A DNA stretch of 64,000 nt from Rhizobium sp. BT03 (GCF_030053155.1 NZ_CP125642.1:434001-498000), one strand, 5' to 3'. Shown: positions 26,221-35,323, numbered from the stretch's first letter. Translations and numbers: made by a program. Notes: generated from the letters alone by a model not told the origin.

Positions 26221-27078
26221 CTAACTTCCCATCCGGTTCAGCCGGCTGCGCGGATCATTGTATTCGTTCATCGACATCGACAGCAGGAAGAGCGCCAGGA
26301 AGAGGATGACGATGACGGCGACGGGGGCGGCTACCCACCACCATATTCCCGATATCAGCGCCGAATGCGCATTGGCCCAGTAGATCATCATGCCCATGGT
26401 CGGCGTCTCGATGTCGGTGAACCCCAGCACCGAAAGGGTGATCTCCATGCCGATCGACCAGATCATGTTGTTCATCGTGGTGGCGAAGACGATCGGCAGC
26501 ACATAGGGTAAGTGCTCCTCGACCAGGATCTTGCGCATGCTCATGCCGGAATAGACGCTCTGGGTGGTAAACGGCCTGGTCTTCAGGCCGATCGCCACCG
26601 AGCGGATCAGGCGCGCATCATAGGACCAGCCCAGCGAGGCCATGATGACGATCAGCACCGTCCAGGTCATGCTGTCCTTCAGCACGAAATAGAAAAGGAT
26701 CAGCAGCGGAAACTGCGGGATGACCATGACGCTGTCGTTGATCGCCATCAGCACCCGGTCGACCGCGCCGCCGGCATAACCGGCGACCAGGCCGACGACC
26801 AGCGAGATGATGCGCGAGAGAAAAGCGACGCCGATGCCGAAATACAAGGTATTCCGCAGCGCTGTCGTCAGCTGCCAGAAAACGTCCTGGCCGCGCGATG
26901 TCGTGCCGAGCCAGTAATCGCCGTCGGGCGGCATGTCGGGCGGCAGCAGATAGATATCCGTCGGCGCGTAGGGCGAGAAATAGGACAGGATGATGAACCC
27001 GACGATGACGGCAAAGAGCAGCAGGCCGCAGAGGAATTCGAGGTTCTGGCGTGCGAGGTCGCGGACGATGGTAAACAT
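26221..27078 (-). CDS. ABC transporter permease, DppC-like
   Basis: The inner-membrane permease has 285 aa with an N-terminal helix (LCGLLLFAVIVGFIIL) followed by a periplasmic loop (TDIYLLPPDMPPDGDYWLGT), as in DppC proteins. The core has five further helices. The cytoplasmic coupling loop lies around RKILVEEHLPYVLPI. It is three bases from the partner permease gene. It works with the DppB-like subunit at 27082-28086 and the binding protein at 28206-30110. Confidence 0.92.
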   Translation of the reverse strand: MFTIVRDLARQNLEFLCGLLLFAVIVGFIILSYFSPYAPTDIYLLPPDMPPDGDYWLGTTSRGQDVFWQLTTALRNTLYFGIGVAFLSRIISLVVGLVAGYAGGAVDRVLMAINDSVMVIPQFPLLILFYFVLKDSMTWTVLIVIMASLGWSYDARLIRSVAIGLKTRPFTTQSVYSGMSMRKILVEEHLPYVLPIVFATTMNNMIWSIGMEITLSVLGFTDIETPTMGMMIYWANAHSALISGIWWWVAAPVAVIVILFLALFLLSMSMNEYNDPRSRLNRMGS

Positions 27079-27081
27079 GGC

Positions 27082-28086
27082 CTATTCCACCTTGATGCGC
27101 GGGTCGATCAGCGGGCTCAGAATGTCGATGATGAAGACAGCGGCGGCGACGCCGACGATCGACAAGGCGCTGAGGCCGAGCACCAGGCTGTAATCGCCGG
27201 CATGCACCGCCGAAATCAGCAGGTTGCCGATGCCGGGATAGCCGAAGACGATTTCGGTGATGACGGTGCCGTTGAAGATCGCCCCCAGCGACATGGCAAG
27301 CCCGGTGAATTGCGGCACCATGGCATTGCGGGCGATATAGGAGCGGAGAATTTTCCGCTTCGGCACGCCGCCGAGCTCGGCAAAGACGACGTAGTCGTCG
27401 GTGATGATGTTGGACACCAGCGCCCGCATGCCGATCAGCCAGCTGCCGGCACCCACAAGGATCAGCGACAGGGCCGGCAGGATCGAGTGTTCGAGAATAT
27501 CGAGCACCAGCGCGAAGGAGAGATCCAGATTGGCGTTCATCTCATAGCCGCCATTGATCGGCAGCACCGGCCAGAGATAGCCGAAGACGATGAGCAGCAC
27601 GAAGGCCAGGATATAGTAGGGAATGGGAAGCAGGGCGATGCAGACGAGGCTGACCGCCTTCAGCACCATGTTCTTGCGGTAATAGCCGGCGAGCGCGCCG
27701 AGCGCGTTTCCGAGTACGAAGGTGATCAGCGTGGAGACCGTCATCAGCCCGATCGTCCACGGCAGGGACCGCAGAATGATGGTGGAAACGGGCGTCGGGA
27801 AGGCAGACAGCGAGGGGCCGAGATCGCCGGTCGCAAGCCGCAGCCAGAAATGCACATATTGCTGCCAGATCGAGCCCTCCATGCCGTAAAGCTCGCGCAG
27901 CGACTGGCGCATCAGTTCGATCGCATTCGGATCGGACTGCCCCATCTGGGTGATGGCGCCTATGCTTTCTTCGACCGGATCGATCGGGGTCAGGTGGGTG
28001 ACGAAGAAGGTGATGCTCACGCCAAGAAAGACGACGAGCAGAAACTGACCGAACCGCTTCAGCACAAAGATCAGATAGGGCGTCAT
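27082..28086 (-). CDS. ABC transporter permease, DppB-like
   Basis: The 334-aa permease has the family N-terminus MTPYLIFVLKRFGQFLLVVF, the conserved early helix ITFFVTHLTPIDPV, and a C-terminal core with VITEIVFGYPGIGNLL, a DppB hallmark. About six membrane helices are expected. It follows the substrate-binding gene after a 119-bp gap that contains two strong hairpins. That arrangement probably lowers permease expression relative to the binding protein. Confidence 0.92.
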   Translation of the reverse strand: MTPYLIFVLKRFGQFLLVVFLGVSITFFVTHLTPIDPVEESIGAITQMGQSDPNAIELMRQSLRELYGMEGSIWQQYVHFWLRLATGDLGPSLSAFPTPVSTIILRSLPWTIGLMTVSTLITFVLGNALGALAGYYRKNMVLKAVSLVCIALLPIPYYILAFVLLIVFGYLWPVLPINGGYEMNANLDLSFALVLDILEHSILPALSLILVGAGSWLIGMRALVSNIITDDYVVFAELGGVPKRKILRSYIARNAMVPQFTGLAMSLGAIFNGTVITEIVFGYPGIGNLLISAVHAGDYSLVLGLSALSIVGVAAAVFIIDILSPLIDPRIKVE

Positions 28087-28144
28087 AAGGCAGTGGTTCC
28101 TCTCTGGTTTCCTTCAGCGCCGGGAAGGGATCGAAGGAAAGGAT

Positions 28145-28195
28145 CGGCGGGCAGAGCCCGCCGATAAGGGGCCGGCGCGTGGCTAAAGCGCCGGC
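28145..28195 (-). terminator. two GC-rich hairpins between binding-protein and permease genes
   Basis: CGGCGGGC/GCCCGCCG with a three-base loop occupies 28145-28163, and GCCGGCGC/GCGCCGGC with a nine-base loop occupies 28171-28195. Neither is followed by a T run on the minus strand. They are more likely mRNA-stabilising or attenuating stems protecting the upstream binding-protein message than full terminators. Confidence 0.6.
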
Positions 28196-28205
28196 GTTGG
28201 GAGGA

Positions 28206-30110
28206 TTATTTCGGTTGAGCCGGCTTCAGCTTGACCATCATCAGCCGGGAATTCGCCCAGTTCGGCACGGGATCCGTATAGGGGTCCTTGATCGTCGGAT
28301 AGCCGGTCCAATAGGTCGTATCCATCGAGGTGAAGACGTTATAGGACATCAGCGGGATCGACGGCATTTCGCGGGCGACGAGCTTCAGATAATCCTTGCC
28401 GAGCTCGATGCCCTTGGGATCGTCGGCGCTGATGCCGCGGATGCTCTCGATGATCTTGTCGAGCTCCGGATTGGACCAGCGCTGCCAGTTGCGCGGCGGC
28501 TGATTATCACCCTTCTTCGCCACGAACTGCGAGTGCCAGCTGTCGAGGAAGAAGGAGAGGTCGGGATCGCCGCCCCAGGTTTCGACGCTCCAGGCGATCG
28601 CCACCTGGAAATCGCCGGGCTGCAGCGCCACCTGCCACAGTTTCTCGGTGGGCACCGCCTTGGCGTCGATGCCGAAGGCGGCCCATTGCTGCGCAATCAG
28701 CGTGCCGGCACGGGTGAAGACGGAGCGCGTGTCGCCTTCGACAGTCATCCGGACCCGGAACGGCTGGCCATCAGGCGTCATCCACTTGCCGCCGGATTTC
28801 TTGAAGCCTGCTTTCTCAAGAAGCTCGGCAGCCGCTTTCGGATCCGGTTTCCACCAGCCATAGCCGAAGGCGTCGCTGATCGCCTGCGGGTCGGTCGGAA
28901 TCTGGTCCTTGAATTTCGGCTGCTTGCGCAGGAGATCGGCGATCTGCTGGCCGACCGTCGGGTCATAGGGCTTGATCTTGCGTTTGCCGGTATCGATCTC
29001 GAAATCCTTGAGCCAATCCTGCATCGGCGCCTGATAGTCTTTCATGGCGCTCGCCGTCGGCGGCACGCCGAGCGCAGACAGCGTCGCCGCCCCGCGGTAG
29101 CTCGCCATGTCGACGGCCTTGATGTCGATCAAGAGGGCCAGCGCCCAGCGCACGTCGGCCTTGTCGAACGGCGCATCCTGGGTGTTGAAGATCAGGGCGG
29201 GCAGCGTCGGATCCGGATGGGCGAAGGGGAAGCCCGGGAACCAGGTGTCGATGGTCTTCGACTTCTCCTTGAGGGTGAACATGCCCTCCGGCGTGTTGTC
29301 ATGAATGATATCGAGATTATGCTCGAGCTGGGCGATCGTCCGCTTATCCGGCGGGCCCGGATCGGTATAGGTGACATATTTCGGAGCCGGCTCGCCGAAG
29401 CGGGCAAGCGAGGTCCGCTGCCAGTCGTCGCGCTTCTCCCAGGTATACCATTTGCCCTGCGGGTCATAGGCCTTCAGCTTATAGGCGCCGAGCGAGACCG
29501 GGTTGGCGAAGTCATAGCGAAGCGGATCCTCCACCTTTTCGAACACATGCTTCGGCATGATCCAGGCGCCGTTCCAGCGCACGGTGAAGATGGCGTGGAA
29601 GCGCGAATTCGGCTTCTTCAGCTTGAACACCACGGTCTGGGGATCGGTCGCCTCGACGCTTGCCACCTGCACCGAGAAGGCAGCGCTCCAGATCATGCCG
29701 GGATGATCCATCTGCGTCTTGACGGTATAGACCACGTCGTCGGCCGTGAACTCGACGCCGTCGCTCCAGAAGAGCCCCTTGCGCAGTTTCACGGTCATCT
29801 CGGTGAAGTCGGCATTATATTGCGGCTTGTCGGCGGCGAGCGAATTGTCCCAGGCCGCGCCGCCAAGCCCCTGTTCGGGGTCGATATACCAGAGCGTATC
29901 CATGGTCAGCTGCTGCAGACCGGTGGAAACCCCGCCGCCGCCATTGACCCAGATGTTGAACCAGCCGGGATTTTTGATCGTCCCTTCCGGATTTTCGACG
30001 ATAAGCGTCTCCTTGCGCGGCAAGGAGGTATAGTCATCGGCCTTGGCCGCCGCCGTCAGGCCGAGTGCGGCCAGCGCGACGCCAAATGCGAGCCTCTTCC
30101 ACTGTTGCAT
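28206..30110 (-). CDS. Opp/Dpp-family ABC substrate-binding protein
   Basis: Start 30110 was chosen because GGAGGAG lies three bases before the ATG and it yields a clean signal peptide (MQQWKRLAFGVALAALGLTA, cleavage after AKA). The mature protein has the SBP family 5 pattern, with FWSDGVEFTADDVVYTVKTQ and the later PLMSYNVF region. At 634 aa it is longer than typical dipeptide-binding proteins, as seen in members that bind oligosaccharides. It probably binds arabinose-containing oligomers in the periplasm, inferred from the adjacent GH51 gene. Confidence 0.92.
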   Translation of the reverse strand: MQQWKRLAFGVALAALGLTAAAKADDYTSLPRKETLIVENPEGTIKNPGWFNIWVNGGGGVSTGLQQLTMDTLWYIDPEQGLGGAAWDNSLAADKPQYNADFTEMTVKLRKGLFWSDGVEFTADDVVYTVKTQMDHPGMIWSAAFSVQVASVEATDPQTVVFKLKKPNSRFHAIFTVRWNGAWIMPKHVFEKVEDPLRYDFANPVSLGAYKLKAYDPQGKWYTWEKRDDWQRTSLARFGEPAPKYVTYTDPGPPDKRTIAQLEHNLDIIHDNTPEGMFTLKEKSKTIDTWFPGFPFAHPDPTLPALIFNTQDAPFDKADVRWALALLIDIKAVDMASYRGAATLSALGVPPTASAMKDYQAPMQDWLKDFEIDTGKRKIKPYDPTVGQQIADLLRKQPKFKDQIPTDPQAISDAFGYGWWKPDPKAAAELLEKAGFKKSGGKWMTPDGQPFRVRMTVEGDTRSVFTRAGTLIAQQWAAFGIDAKAVPTEKLWQVALQPGDFQVAIAWSVETWGGDPDLSFFLDSWHSQFVAKKGDNQPPRNWQRWSNPELDKIIESIRGISADDPKGIELGKDYLKLVAREMPSIPLMSYNVFTSMDTTYWTGYPTIKDPYTDPVPNWANSRLMMVKLKPAQPK

Positions 30111-30302
30111 GAACTCCTCCCTAGAAAGCGACGATACGGCGGCCGCAAAGGCACGCATGGGCACGTCGCGGTTGTCGGTTTGCAAAGGCTGGAGACGTCA
30201 GGTCCAGGGCTCCAGCGAACCATCCCTCCGGCTCGCCTGCCTCCTCGCAGTCGAGCCGAATCTCTTAAGCCGGGGCCAATCGGCCTTACCCGGCGGCGGC
30301 TG

Positions 30303-31811
30303 TCACACCGACAGCCGAATGACGTTGTAGGACAGCGGCTTCAGCGCCGCCCGCAACCTGCTATCCTCGATCTTGGCGCTGTCGACATTGACCGGCGCGA
30401 CCGTGTCCTGCCGCTGAGCCGTGTTGACGGCTTCGAGATCGCTGTGGGTCATTTCCACCTGCTCGATCACCCGGGCGGATCCAAAACCTTCCAGGCGCAC
30501 ATCGAGATCGAGCGCCGTGTTCGGGTGGCGGTTGACGGCAAAGAAGGTCAGCGTCTTGCCATCCTCGGAATGGACCGCCGAGACGTCGAGATAGGGAACG
30601 TCGTTCTCCTCGTCGCTGTCATAGGTCGGGCCATCGACGACCAGCTGCAGTGCTGCGCCGCGGCCATAGCGGGAGGCGTAATAGAAGGGATAATAAATCG
30701 TCTGGCGCCAGGCGGCCCCGCCATCGTCGGTCATAATAGGGGCAATGACGTTGACGAGCTGGGCGATGCAGGCGATGCGCACCCGGTCGGAACGGCGGAT
30801 GAAGGTGTTCAGGATGCCGCCGACCTGCAGCACGTCCTCGAAATTATAGACGTCCTCGAGCAGATGCGGCGCATCCGGCCACTCGTCGCGCGCCAGGATC
30901 TCCTTGTCCTGCTGGTTGGAATGGTACCAGACGTTCCATTCGTCGAAGGAAATGCCGATCGTCTTCTTCGAGCGCTTTTTCGCCTTGATGTAGTCGATCA
31001 CGCCGCCGATCGTGGTGATGTAGCGGTCGAGCTTCGTCGCCCGGGCGAGATAGTTCAGCGTATTCTTCTCGCGGTTGGCAAAATACATATGCAGCGAAAT
31101 ATGGTCGGCGCTGTCATAACACTGCTCGAGGACCTGAGCCTCCCAATCGGGATAGGTCTTCATATCGGAATTGGACGAGCCGCAGACCACGAGTTCCAGC
31201 GACTTGTCGAAGCCGCGCATAGCCTTGGCCGTCTCGTCCGCCAGCCGGCCATATTCATAGGCCGATTTGTGGCCGACCTGCCAGGGTCCGTCCATCTCAT
31301 TGCCGAGGCACCACAATTTGACATCGTGCGGATCGGCCCAGCCGTGCTTGCGGCGCAGATCGGAGTAATAGGTGCCGCCGGGATGATTGCAATATTCGAG
31401 GAAATTGCGGGCGGCATCCAGGCCGCGCGATCCGAGATTGACGGCGAGCATCGGCTTGGTATTGGCCTTATTGCACCAGTCGACGAATTCGTTGACGCCG
31501 ATCTGATTGGCTTCGCGGGTGCGCCAGGCAAGGTCGAGACGAACAGGCCGCTCCGAACGCGGGCCGACGCCATCTTCCCAATTATAGGCCGAGACGAAGT
31601 TGCCGCCGGGATAGCGGCAATAGGGCGTGTCGAGATCACGGACGAGATCGAGCACGTCGCGGCGGAAGCCGTCCTCATCGGCTGTCGGATGTCCGGGCTC
31701 GTAGATGCCGCCGTAGATCGCTCTGCCGAGATGCTCGAGAAACGAGCTGTAGAGCCTGGCGTCAATGGTCGCGATGCGGAAATCGCGGTGGGCAACGACA
31801 TTCGTCTTCAA
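30303..31811 (-). CDS. alpha-L-arabinofuranosidase, GH51
   Basis: The 502-aa enzyme matches GH51, which removes terminal alpha-L-arabinofuranose from arabinan, arabinoxylan or arabinogalactan fragments with retention of configuration. The acid/base lies in WCLGNEMDGPW (E172) and the nucleophile in ISFDEWNVWY (E291). GGNFVSAYNWEDGVGP is another family signature. There is no signal peptide, so it acts in the cytoplasm on imported oligosaccharides, which fits the adjacent importer. It precedes the binding-protein gene and follows a regulatory gap full of repeated motifs. Confidence 0.93.
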   Translation of the reverse strand: MKTNVVAHRDFRIATIDARLYSSFLEHLGRAIYGGIYEPGHPTADEDGFRRDVLDLVRDLDTPYCRYPGGNFVSAYNWEDGVGPRSERPVRLDLAWRTREANQIGVNEFVDWCNKANTKPMLAVNLGSRGLDAARNFLEYCNHPGGTYYSDLRRKHGWADPHDVKLWCLGNEMDGPWQVGHKSAYEYGRLADETAKAMRGFDKSLELVVCGSSNSDMKTYPDWEAQVLEQCYDSADHISLHMYFANREKNTLNYLARATKLDRYITTIGGVIDYIKAKKRSKKTIGISFDEWNVWYHSNQQDKEILARDEWPDAPHLLEDVYNFEDVLQVGGILNTFIRRSDRVRIACIAQLVNVIAPIMTDDGGAAWRQTIYYPFYYASRYGRGAALQLVVDGPTYDSDEENDVPYLDVSAVHSEDGKTLTFFAVNRHPNTALDLDVRLEGFGSARVIEQVEMTHSDLEAVNTAQRQDTVAPVNVDSAKIEDSRLRAALKPLSYNVIRLSV

Positions 31812-31825
31812 CGGATCCTCCCGTT

Positions 31826-31925
31826 TATGTATCAGGAATTTTGTTTTCTTGCCTCTAACTTGATATCAGGAATGTCGTTCTGTCAACCAACTCGCATCTT
31901 TTATCATACTAATCTGAATTTCAGA
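31826..31925 (-). promoter_or_regulatory. probable promoter/operator region of the arabinofuranosidase-importer operon
   Basis: This AT-rich region has TATCAGGAAT repeated at 31830-31839 and 31864-31873, and a perfect inverted repeat TCTGAA-T-TTCAGA at 31913-31925. The repeats resemble the ATATCGGAAATT motif that flanks the regulator gene. They are candidate binding sites for the ArsR-like regulator encoded next door. Confidence 0.5.
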
Positions 31926-32002
31926 AAAAATCGTTGTATTACAATATTTTGTCTCGATTTTGCGGCCTTAAAATCCGGAAGGCAGCGCCATTTTCAAATC
32001 AG

Positions 32003-32014
32003 AATTTCCGATAT
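32003..32014. promoter_or_regulatory. candidate operator half-site just after the regulator gene
   Basis: AATTTCCGATAT here is the exact reverse complement of ATATCGGAAATT at 32977-32988, upstream of the regulator. A 12-base exact match bracketing one gene suggests a shared recognition sequence. Confidence 0.45.
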
Positions 32015-32021
32015 TGATTAC

Positions 32022-32945
32022 TCACACATGCAGCCGCATGATGATATCGCGCCCGTGATTTCCGAAGCCGCGGCCGAAAATATTGACGCCGCCGGTATGG
32101 CCGGCATTTTCGGCGATGCCGACCCGCAGCCGGATGGAGGAGTGCTGGCCGAGCGCCAGGTCGCCGAGCGTGACATTCGACGCAGCGAGGCCGTCGATGA
32201 AGGTGCCGCGCGTCGAGATGCGCCACGTCTTCATCATCCCATATTGCGAGCCTTCGAGCTTCCACCAGGCGGGCGTGAAGGCGCCGCGTTTATCGCCATA
32301 GTCGCCTGGAGAGGTCCAGGTGCCGATCGCCATACCGTTGACCCACAGCGTGATATCCGAAGGCCAGTCCGGATTGGTGCCCGGGACTTCCGACGATAGC
32401 TCCAAGGAGAATTCGATGGCGCGGATATCCTTGTTTAACACCTTGGCATTGTTGGGGAATTTATACTCGACATAGCCCCTTCCAAACCAGACGAGCCCGG
32501 CCTGCATACGCTGCGGATCAAGGAAATAATCGGGCACGTCGAGCGGGCCGATGACGCTTTCGCTGGAGCAGAGGCCGCATGGCGCATGCACGTCGCAGCT
32601 GGTGTACAAGCCCACCGGCATCTCGACTTCGATGATATTATTGGCCCGCTGGGCGGCACTTTCCTCGAAGCTGATCAGGATTTCGCTATAGACCGCCGAG
32701 CAGATCTTCTGGTTCCCCTTCCGCGCCTTCGCCAGCCGGGATTCGACGAGCCCGGCCTCTTCCAGGATCTGGATGCCGGTCGCGACAGTCGATTGCGGCA
32801 GAGAAAGTGCCTGGGCGATATCGTTGATATTCATCGGCCCTTTGGCGCAGAGCAGCTTGAGCATCTCGACCCGCGCCGGCGCCGAAAGCGCCCGGATCGC
32901 CTCGTTATTCTCGCCGGCGGCGATCGTCAAAAACGAACGTTCCAT
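32022..32945 (-). CDS. ArsR-like winged-helix regulator with a C-terminal sensory domain
   Basis: ATG 32945 follows GGGGAA and begins right before the HTH, so the 96-codon upstream extension is rejected. Residues about 15-85 are a winged helix (IRALSAPARVEMLKLLC, then ISDIAQAL-like INDIAQALSLPQSTVATGI). The remaining 200 residues hold a segment with three clustered Cys (TSCDVHAPCGLCSS) and a beta-rich domain with many Trp (WSPGDY-like TSPGDYGDKRG, AWWKLEGSQYG). This is far longer than a normal ArsR of about 100 aa, so the tail probably senses a sugar or a metal. It lies directly upstream of the arabinofuranosidase-importer operon on the same strand. Confidence 0.8.
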   Translation of the reverse strand: MERSFLTIAAGENNEAIRALSAPARVEMLKLLCAKGPMNINDIAQALSLPQSTVATGIQILEEAGLVESRLAKARKGNQKICSAVYSEILISFEESAAQRANNIIEVEMPVGLYTSCDVHAPCGLCSSESVIGPLDVPDYFLDPQRMQAGLVWFGRGYVEYKFPNNAKVLNKDIRAIEFSLELSSEVPGTNPDWPSDITLWVNGMAIGTWTSPGDYGDKRGAFTPAWWKLEGSQYGMMKTWRISTRGTFIDGLAASNVTLGDLALGQHSSIRLRVGIAENAGHTGGVNIFGRGFGNHGRDIIMRLHV

Positions 32946-32976
32946 CGTTTCCCCACAATTCCCGATGGGATGATGT

Positions 32977-32990
32977 ATATCGGAAATTAT
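32977..32990. promoter_or_regulatory. candidate operator upstream of the ArsR-like regulator
   Basis: ATATCGGAAATTAT lies about 30 bp before the regulator start. It matches the site at 32003-32014 in inverse orientation and partly matches the TATCAGGAAT repeats. The position fits autoregulation. Confidence 0.45.
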
Positions 32991-33048
32991 GATACGGCAA
33001 GTGGGGACGCTGCAGCGGACGGTGACAATGTGTTCTAAGCGGCGGGGT

Positions 33049-33471
33049 TTAGCGGTTTTCCCACGGATTGATGATTTGCAAGCCAATTCCCTCGAAATCG
33101 GAGACGTTGCGCGTTGCGAGCGAAGCGCCGCGCGAGATGGCGATGGCTGCGATCTGCGCATCGAACTGGCTGATCGGCCTGCCAGCCTTACGGCGATCGG
33201 TGGCAATGATGGCGTAGACGTCTGCCGCGTCACGGTCGAATTGCAGGACGCGGCCGCTCATGTCCTCGTTGAATATTGGCAGGATTGCCGTTTCAAGATC
33301 ACTCCGGCGCCGACCGTGAGGAAGGAGGCGCAAGCCATATAAAATTTCTGCTTCGGTAATTGCGGTCGTGAATACCGATGATGCGGGTTGTACACCCAGC
33401 CATTTGCTCACAGCCGCATTCGGTGCGGGTGTGAGCAGTTCCGAAATAACGTTGGTATCGAGAATGATCAC
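33049..33471 (-). CDS. vapC: PIN-domain toxin, VapC/FitB type
   Basis: The 140-aa PIN ribonuclease has the acidic catalytic set: LDTNVISE (D5), ITEAEILYG, FDAQIAAIA and TRNVSDF. The closing GIGLQIINPW tail is typical of FitB-like members. These toxins cleave structured RNA unless bound by their antitoxin. The start overlaps the antitoxin stop by 4 bp, the usual antitoxin-first arrangement. It ends near the regulator gene but is an independent unit. Confidence 0.9.
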   Translation of the reverse strand: MIILDTNVISELLTPAPNAAVSKWLGVQPASSVFTTAITEAEILYGLRLLPHGRRRSDLETAILPIFNEDMSGRVLQFDRDAADVYAIIATDRRKAGRPISQFDAQIAAIAISRGASLATRNVSDFEGIGLQIINPWENR

Positions 33472-33716
33472 GCGTCAAAGTCCGGCGCGTTCCGGATCGG
33501 CTGCCGGGGCGGAATTTCGAGCTCAACTCCTCCCACCGATTGCAAGCGGGCGCGAATAGAATCGGCGAGATTGCGCGCTGCCGGCTCGGTCATCGCAAGC
33601 GCCGTACGCAGAATATCGCGTGCTTCGTCTTCCATTGAACGGCCATGCGTCGCGGCGCGCACGCGCAGCCGCTGCTTCAATCCCTCATCGAGATTGCGGA
33701 TCGTCATGCTGGCCAT
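33468..33716 (-). CDS. vapB: ribbon-helix-helix antitoxin, FitA/VapB type
   Basis: MASMTIRNLDEGLKQRLRVR is a classic RHH N-terminus that dimerises and binds the operon's own operator. The C-terminal part (GVELEIPPRQP) wraps the toxin. ATG 33716 is used because GGAGG sits five bases upstream; ATG 33728 in the same frame lacks such a signal. It is 82 aa. The AT-rich DNA at 33735-33770 should contain the promoter and autoregulatory site. Confidence 0.88.
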   Translation of the reverse strand: MASMTIRNLDEGLKQRLRVRAATHGRSMEDEARDILRTALAMTEPAARNLADSIRARLQSVGGVELEIPPRQPIRNAPDFDA

Positions 33717-33837
33717 CGTTGCCTCCATCCATCAATGACAGCATATAAATCATTGATTGCATGTTCTCAAGCAACGGTCACGAGATGCGGTTCCGTCATC
33801 AAGCTGTCGCCCAAAGCAAGGGCGGTTCGCCGGCCGG

Positions 33838-35127
33838 TCAATGCCCGCTTGCCTCGGGCTGCAGATCGGCATCCGTCAGCGTCCCCAGGAAGGCAACGAT
33901 GTCGTCGATCTCGGGGTCGGTGAGCGCCGGCGCGTCCCCCGGCTTCCGGCCGAAGGGCGGGTCCTGGTTGAGGTTGGCCCAATAGGCTTGCGGCAGGTCG
34001 TCATACCTGCGCACCGAGCCGTCGGCATTCCTGGGATACCAGAGGCCGGGATCGCTGTCGCGGGTCGCATAGAAGAAGACGACGTCGCGCAGCGTGTGGA
34101 AATAGCCGTTGTGGAAGAAGCTCTTCTTCAGTGCGACATTGCGCAGCGTCGGCGTGCGGAACAGGCCGCAATATTCGCTGTGTCCGGCAAGGTCGGTACG
34201 CTCTGGGCCGCAGAGGCCGAGATCGTGATAGTTGGGGTCGCTGTTGGCCGGGATCGCCATGTTGCGGGGGGCGGCAAGGCTGAGGAAGCCGAAGTCGGAA
34301 AATTGCGGCGGCTCGCCGTCATTGGCGGGTTCGCTCAAGTGGCAGCTCGAACAGTTGCCCTTTGCGGGATCCTCGAACAGCTGGCGGCCGCGCAATTCCT
34401 GCGCGGTCAGCGTCGCCTTGCCGGCGAGAAAGGCGTCGTAGCGGCTGGAATAGGGATAGAAGTCCGGGCCGCTCTGCTCGAAGGTGGCGAGCGCCTCGGC
34501 GGCGGCGTCGAAGGTGTCTTCGGGATTGTCGAACACCGTCTCGCCGAAGGCCGCCTTGATGGCGTCGGCATAGGGCGCCTTGCGCAGCTTGGCCGCGACC
34601 TCGGCCGCATCCTTGTTGCCCATTTCGAAGGGCGAGAGCAGCGGGATCTTCGCCTGGTCGCCGCCGTGATCGACCCGGCCGTCCCAGGTCAGGCCGCCGG
34701 TCGGGCCGTTGTCGACGCTTTCGTCGCCCTCGTCCTCGGAATCGTAATAATGCTCGCTGAAGGACGGCACCGCCTGCAGATAGCGCAGCGTCGGCACGGC
34801 GCGCAGGCCCGGCTGGCGCATATCCTTGCCGCCCGTCTCGACCGGCTTGGCCGAGGCCGGGCCGAAGGCGTGAGCGGGATCATGGCAGGAGGCGCAGGCC
34901 TGCAGCCCCGAGGCCGAGAGTGAGGGGTCTGAGAATATCTTGCGGCCGAGGGTGGTCAGCGTTTCGGCCCGGGCGAAGGCCTCGGCCCTCGACATCGGCC
35001 CGGGATGCACGCCGAGGGCGACCGCCGCGCTGCTTTGCCGCAGCGGCAGAATGGCAAGACAGAGGGCCGCGGCACTGATGCCGACCGCCAGACCGGAGCG
35101 CATGAGCCCGAATGTCTTTGTCGTCAT
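33838..35127 (-). CDS. di-heme cytochrome c peroxidase (CCP/MauG family)
   Basis: The 429-aa exported protein has an N-terminal signal (SGLAVGISAAALCLAILPL) and two c-type heme sites, CASCH at 78-82 and CSSCH at 259-263. Peroxidases of this family reduce hydrogen peroxide in the periplasm using electrons from small cytochromes; MauG-like members instead modify proteins. GPTGGLTWDGR and FRTPTLRNVA are family landmarks. It is divergent from the secreted phosphoesterase gene, with a 196-bp shared promoter region. Confidence 0.92.
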   Translation of the reverse strand: MTTKTFGLMRSGLAVGISAAALCLAILPLRQSSAAVALGVHPGPMSRAEAFARAETLTTLGRKIFSDPSLSASGLQACASCHDPAHAFGPASAKPVETGGKDMRQPGLRAVPTLRYLQAVPSFSEHYYDSEDEGDESVDNGPTGGLTWDGRVDHGGDQAKIPLLSPFEMGNKDAAEVAAKLRKAPYADAIKAAFGETVFDNPEDTFDAAAEALATFEQSGPDFYPYSSRYDAFLAGKATLTAQELRGRQLFEDPAKGNCSSCHLSEPANDGEPPQFSDFGFLSLAAPRNMAIPANSDPNYHDLGLCGPERTDLAGHSEYCGLFRTPTLRNVALKKSFFHNGYFHTLRDVVFFYATRDSDPGLWYPRNADGSVRRYDDLPQAYWANLNQDPPFGRKPGDAPALTDPEIDDIVAFLGTLTDADLQPEASGH

Positions 35128-35323
35128 GGTAAGGATTCCAATAGCTTAACCCCGGTTTTCACCATGATCGAACCTCGCTGCAACAAATTGATGACGGAGC
35201 TTCTCCTGCGGCCTCAAGGCAAGCCCGACGTCACAAAGTTGATAGATGGCGGGAATAGCGTCAGTGCGCCCGCGAGCGTTTCCCGCTCCCTCTAGCCAAC
35301 GCCCCCAGCCATGAGGTTATCCC

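Noticed and set aside
26512..28167. A 551-codon plus-strand open frame
   Set aside because: Antisense of the two permease genes; low-complexity His/Asp/Arg/Gln composition and no domain.
28179..32399. A 1406-codon plus-strand open frame
   Set aside because: It is the antisense of the binding-protein, arabinofuranosidase and regulator genes. Its translation is Arg/Gly/Ile/Asp-biased without domains, as expected opposite high-GC codons.
35128..35323. Possible Pho box in the peroxidase-phosphoesterase gap
   Set aside because: GTCACAAAGTTGAT is only a weak match to one half of the consensus, and the second repeat is absent.
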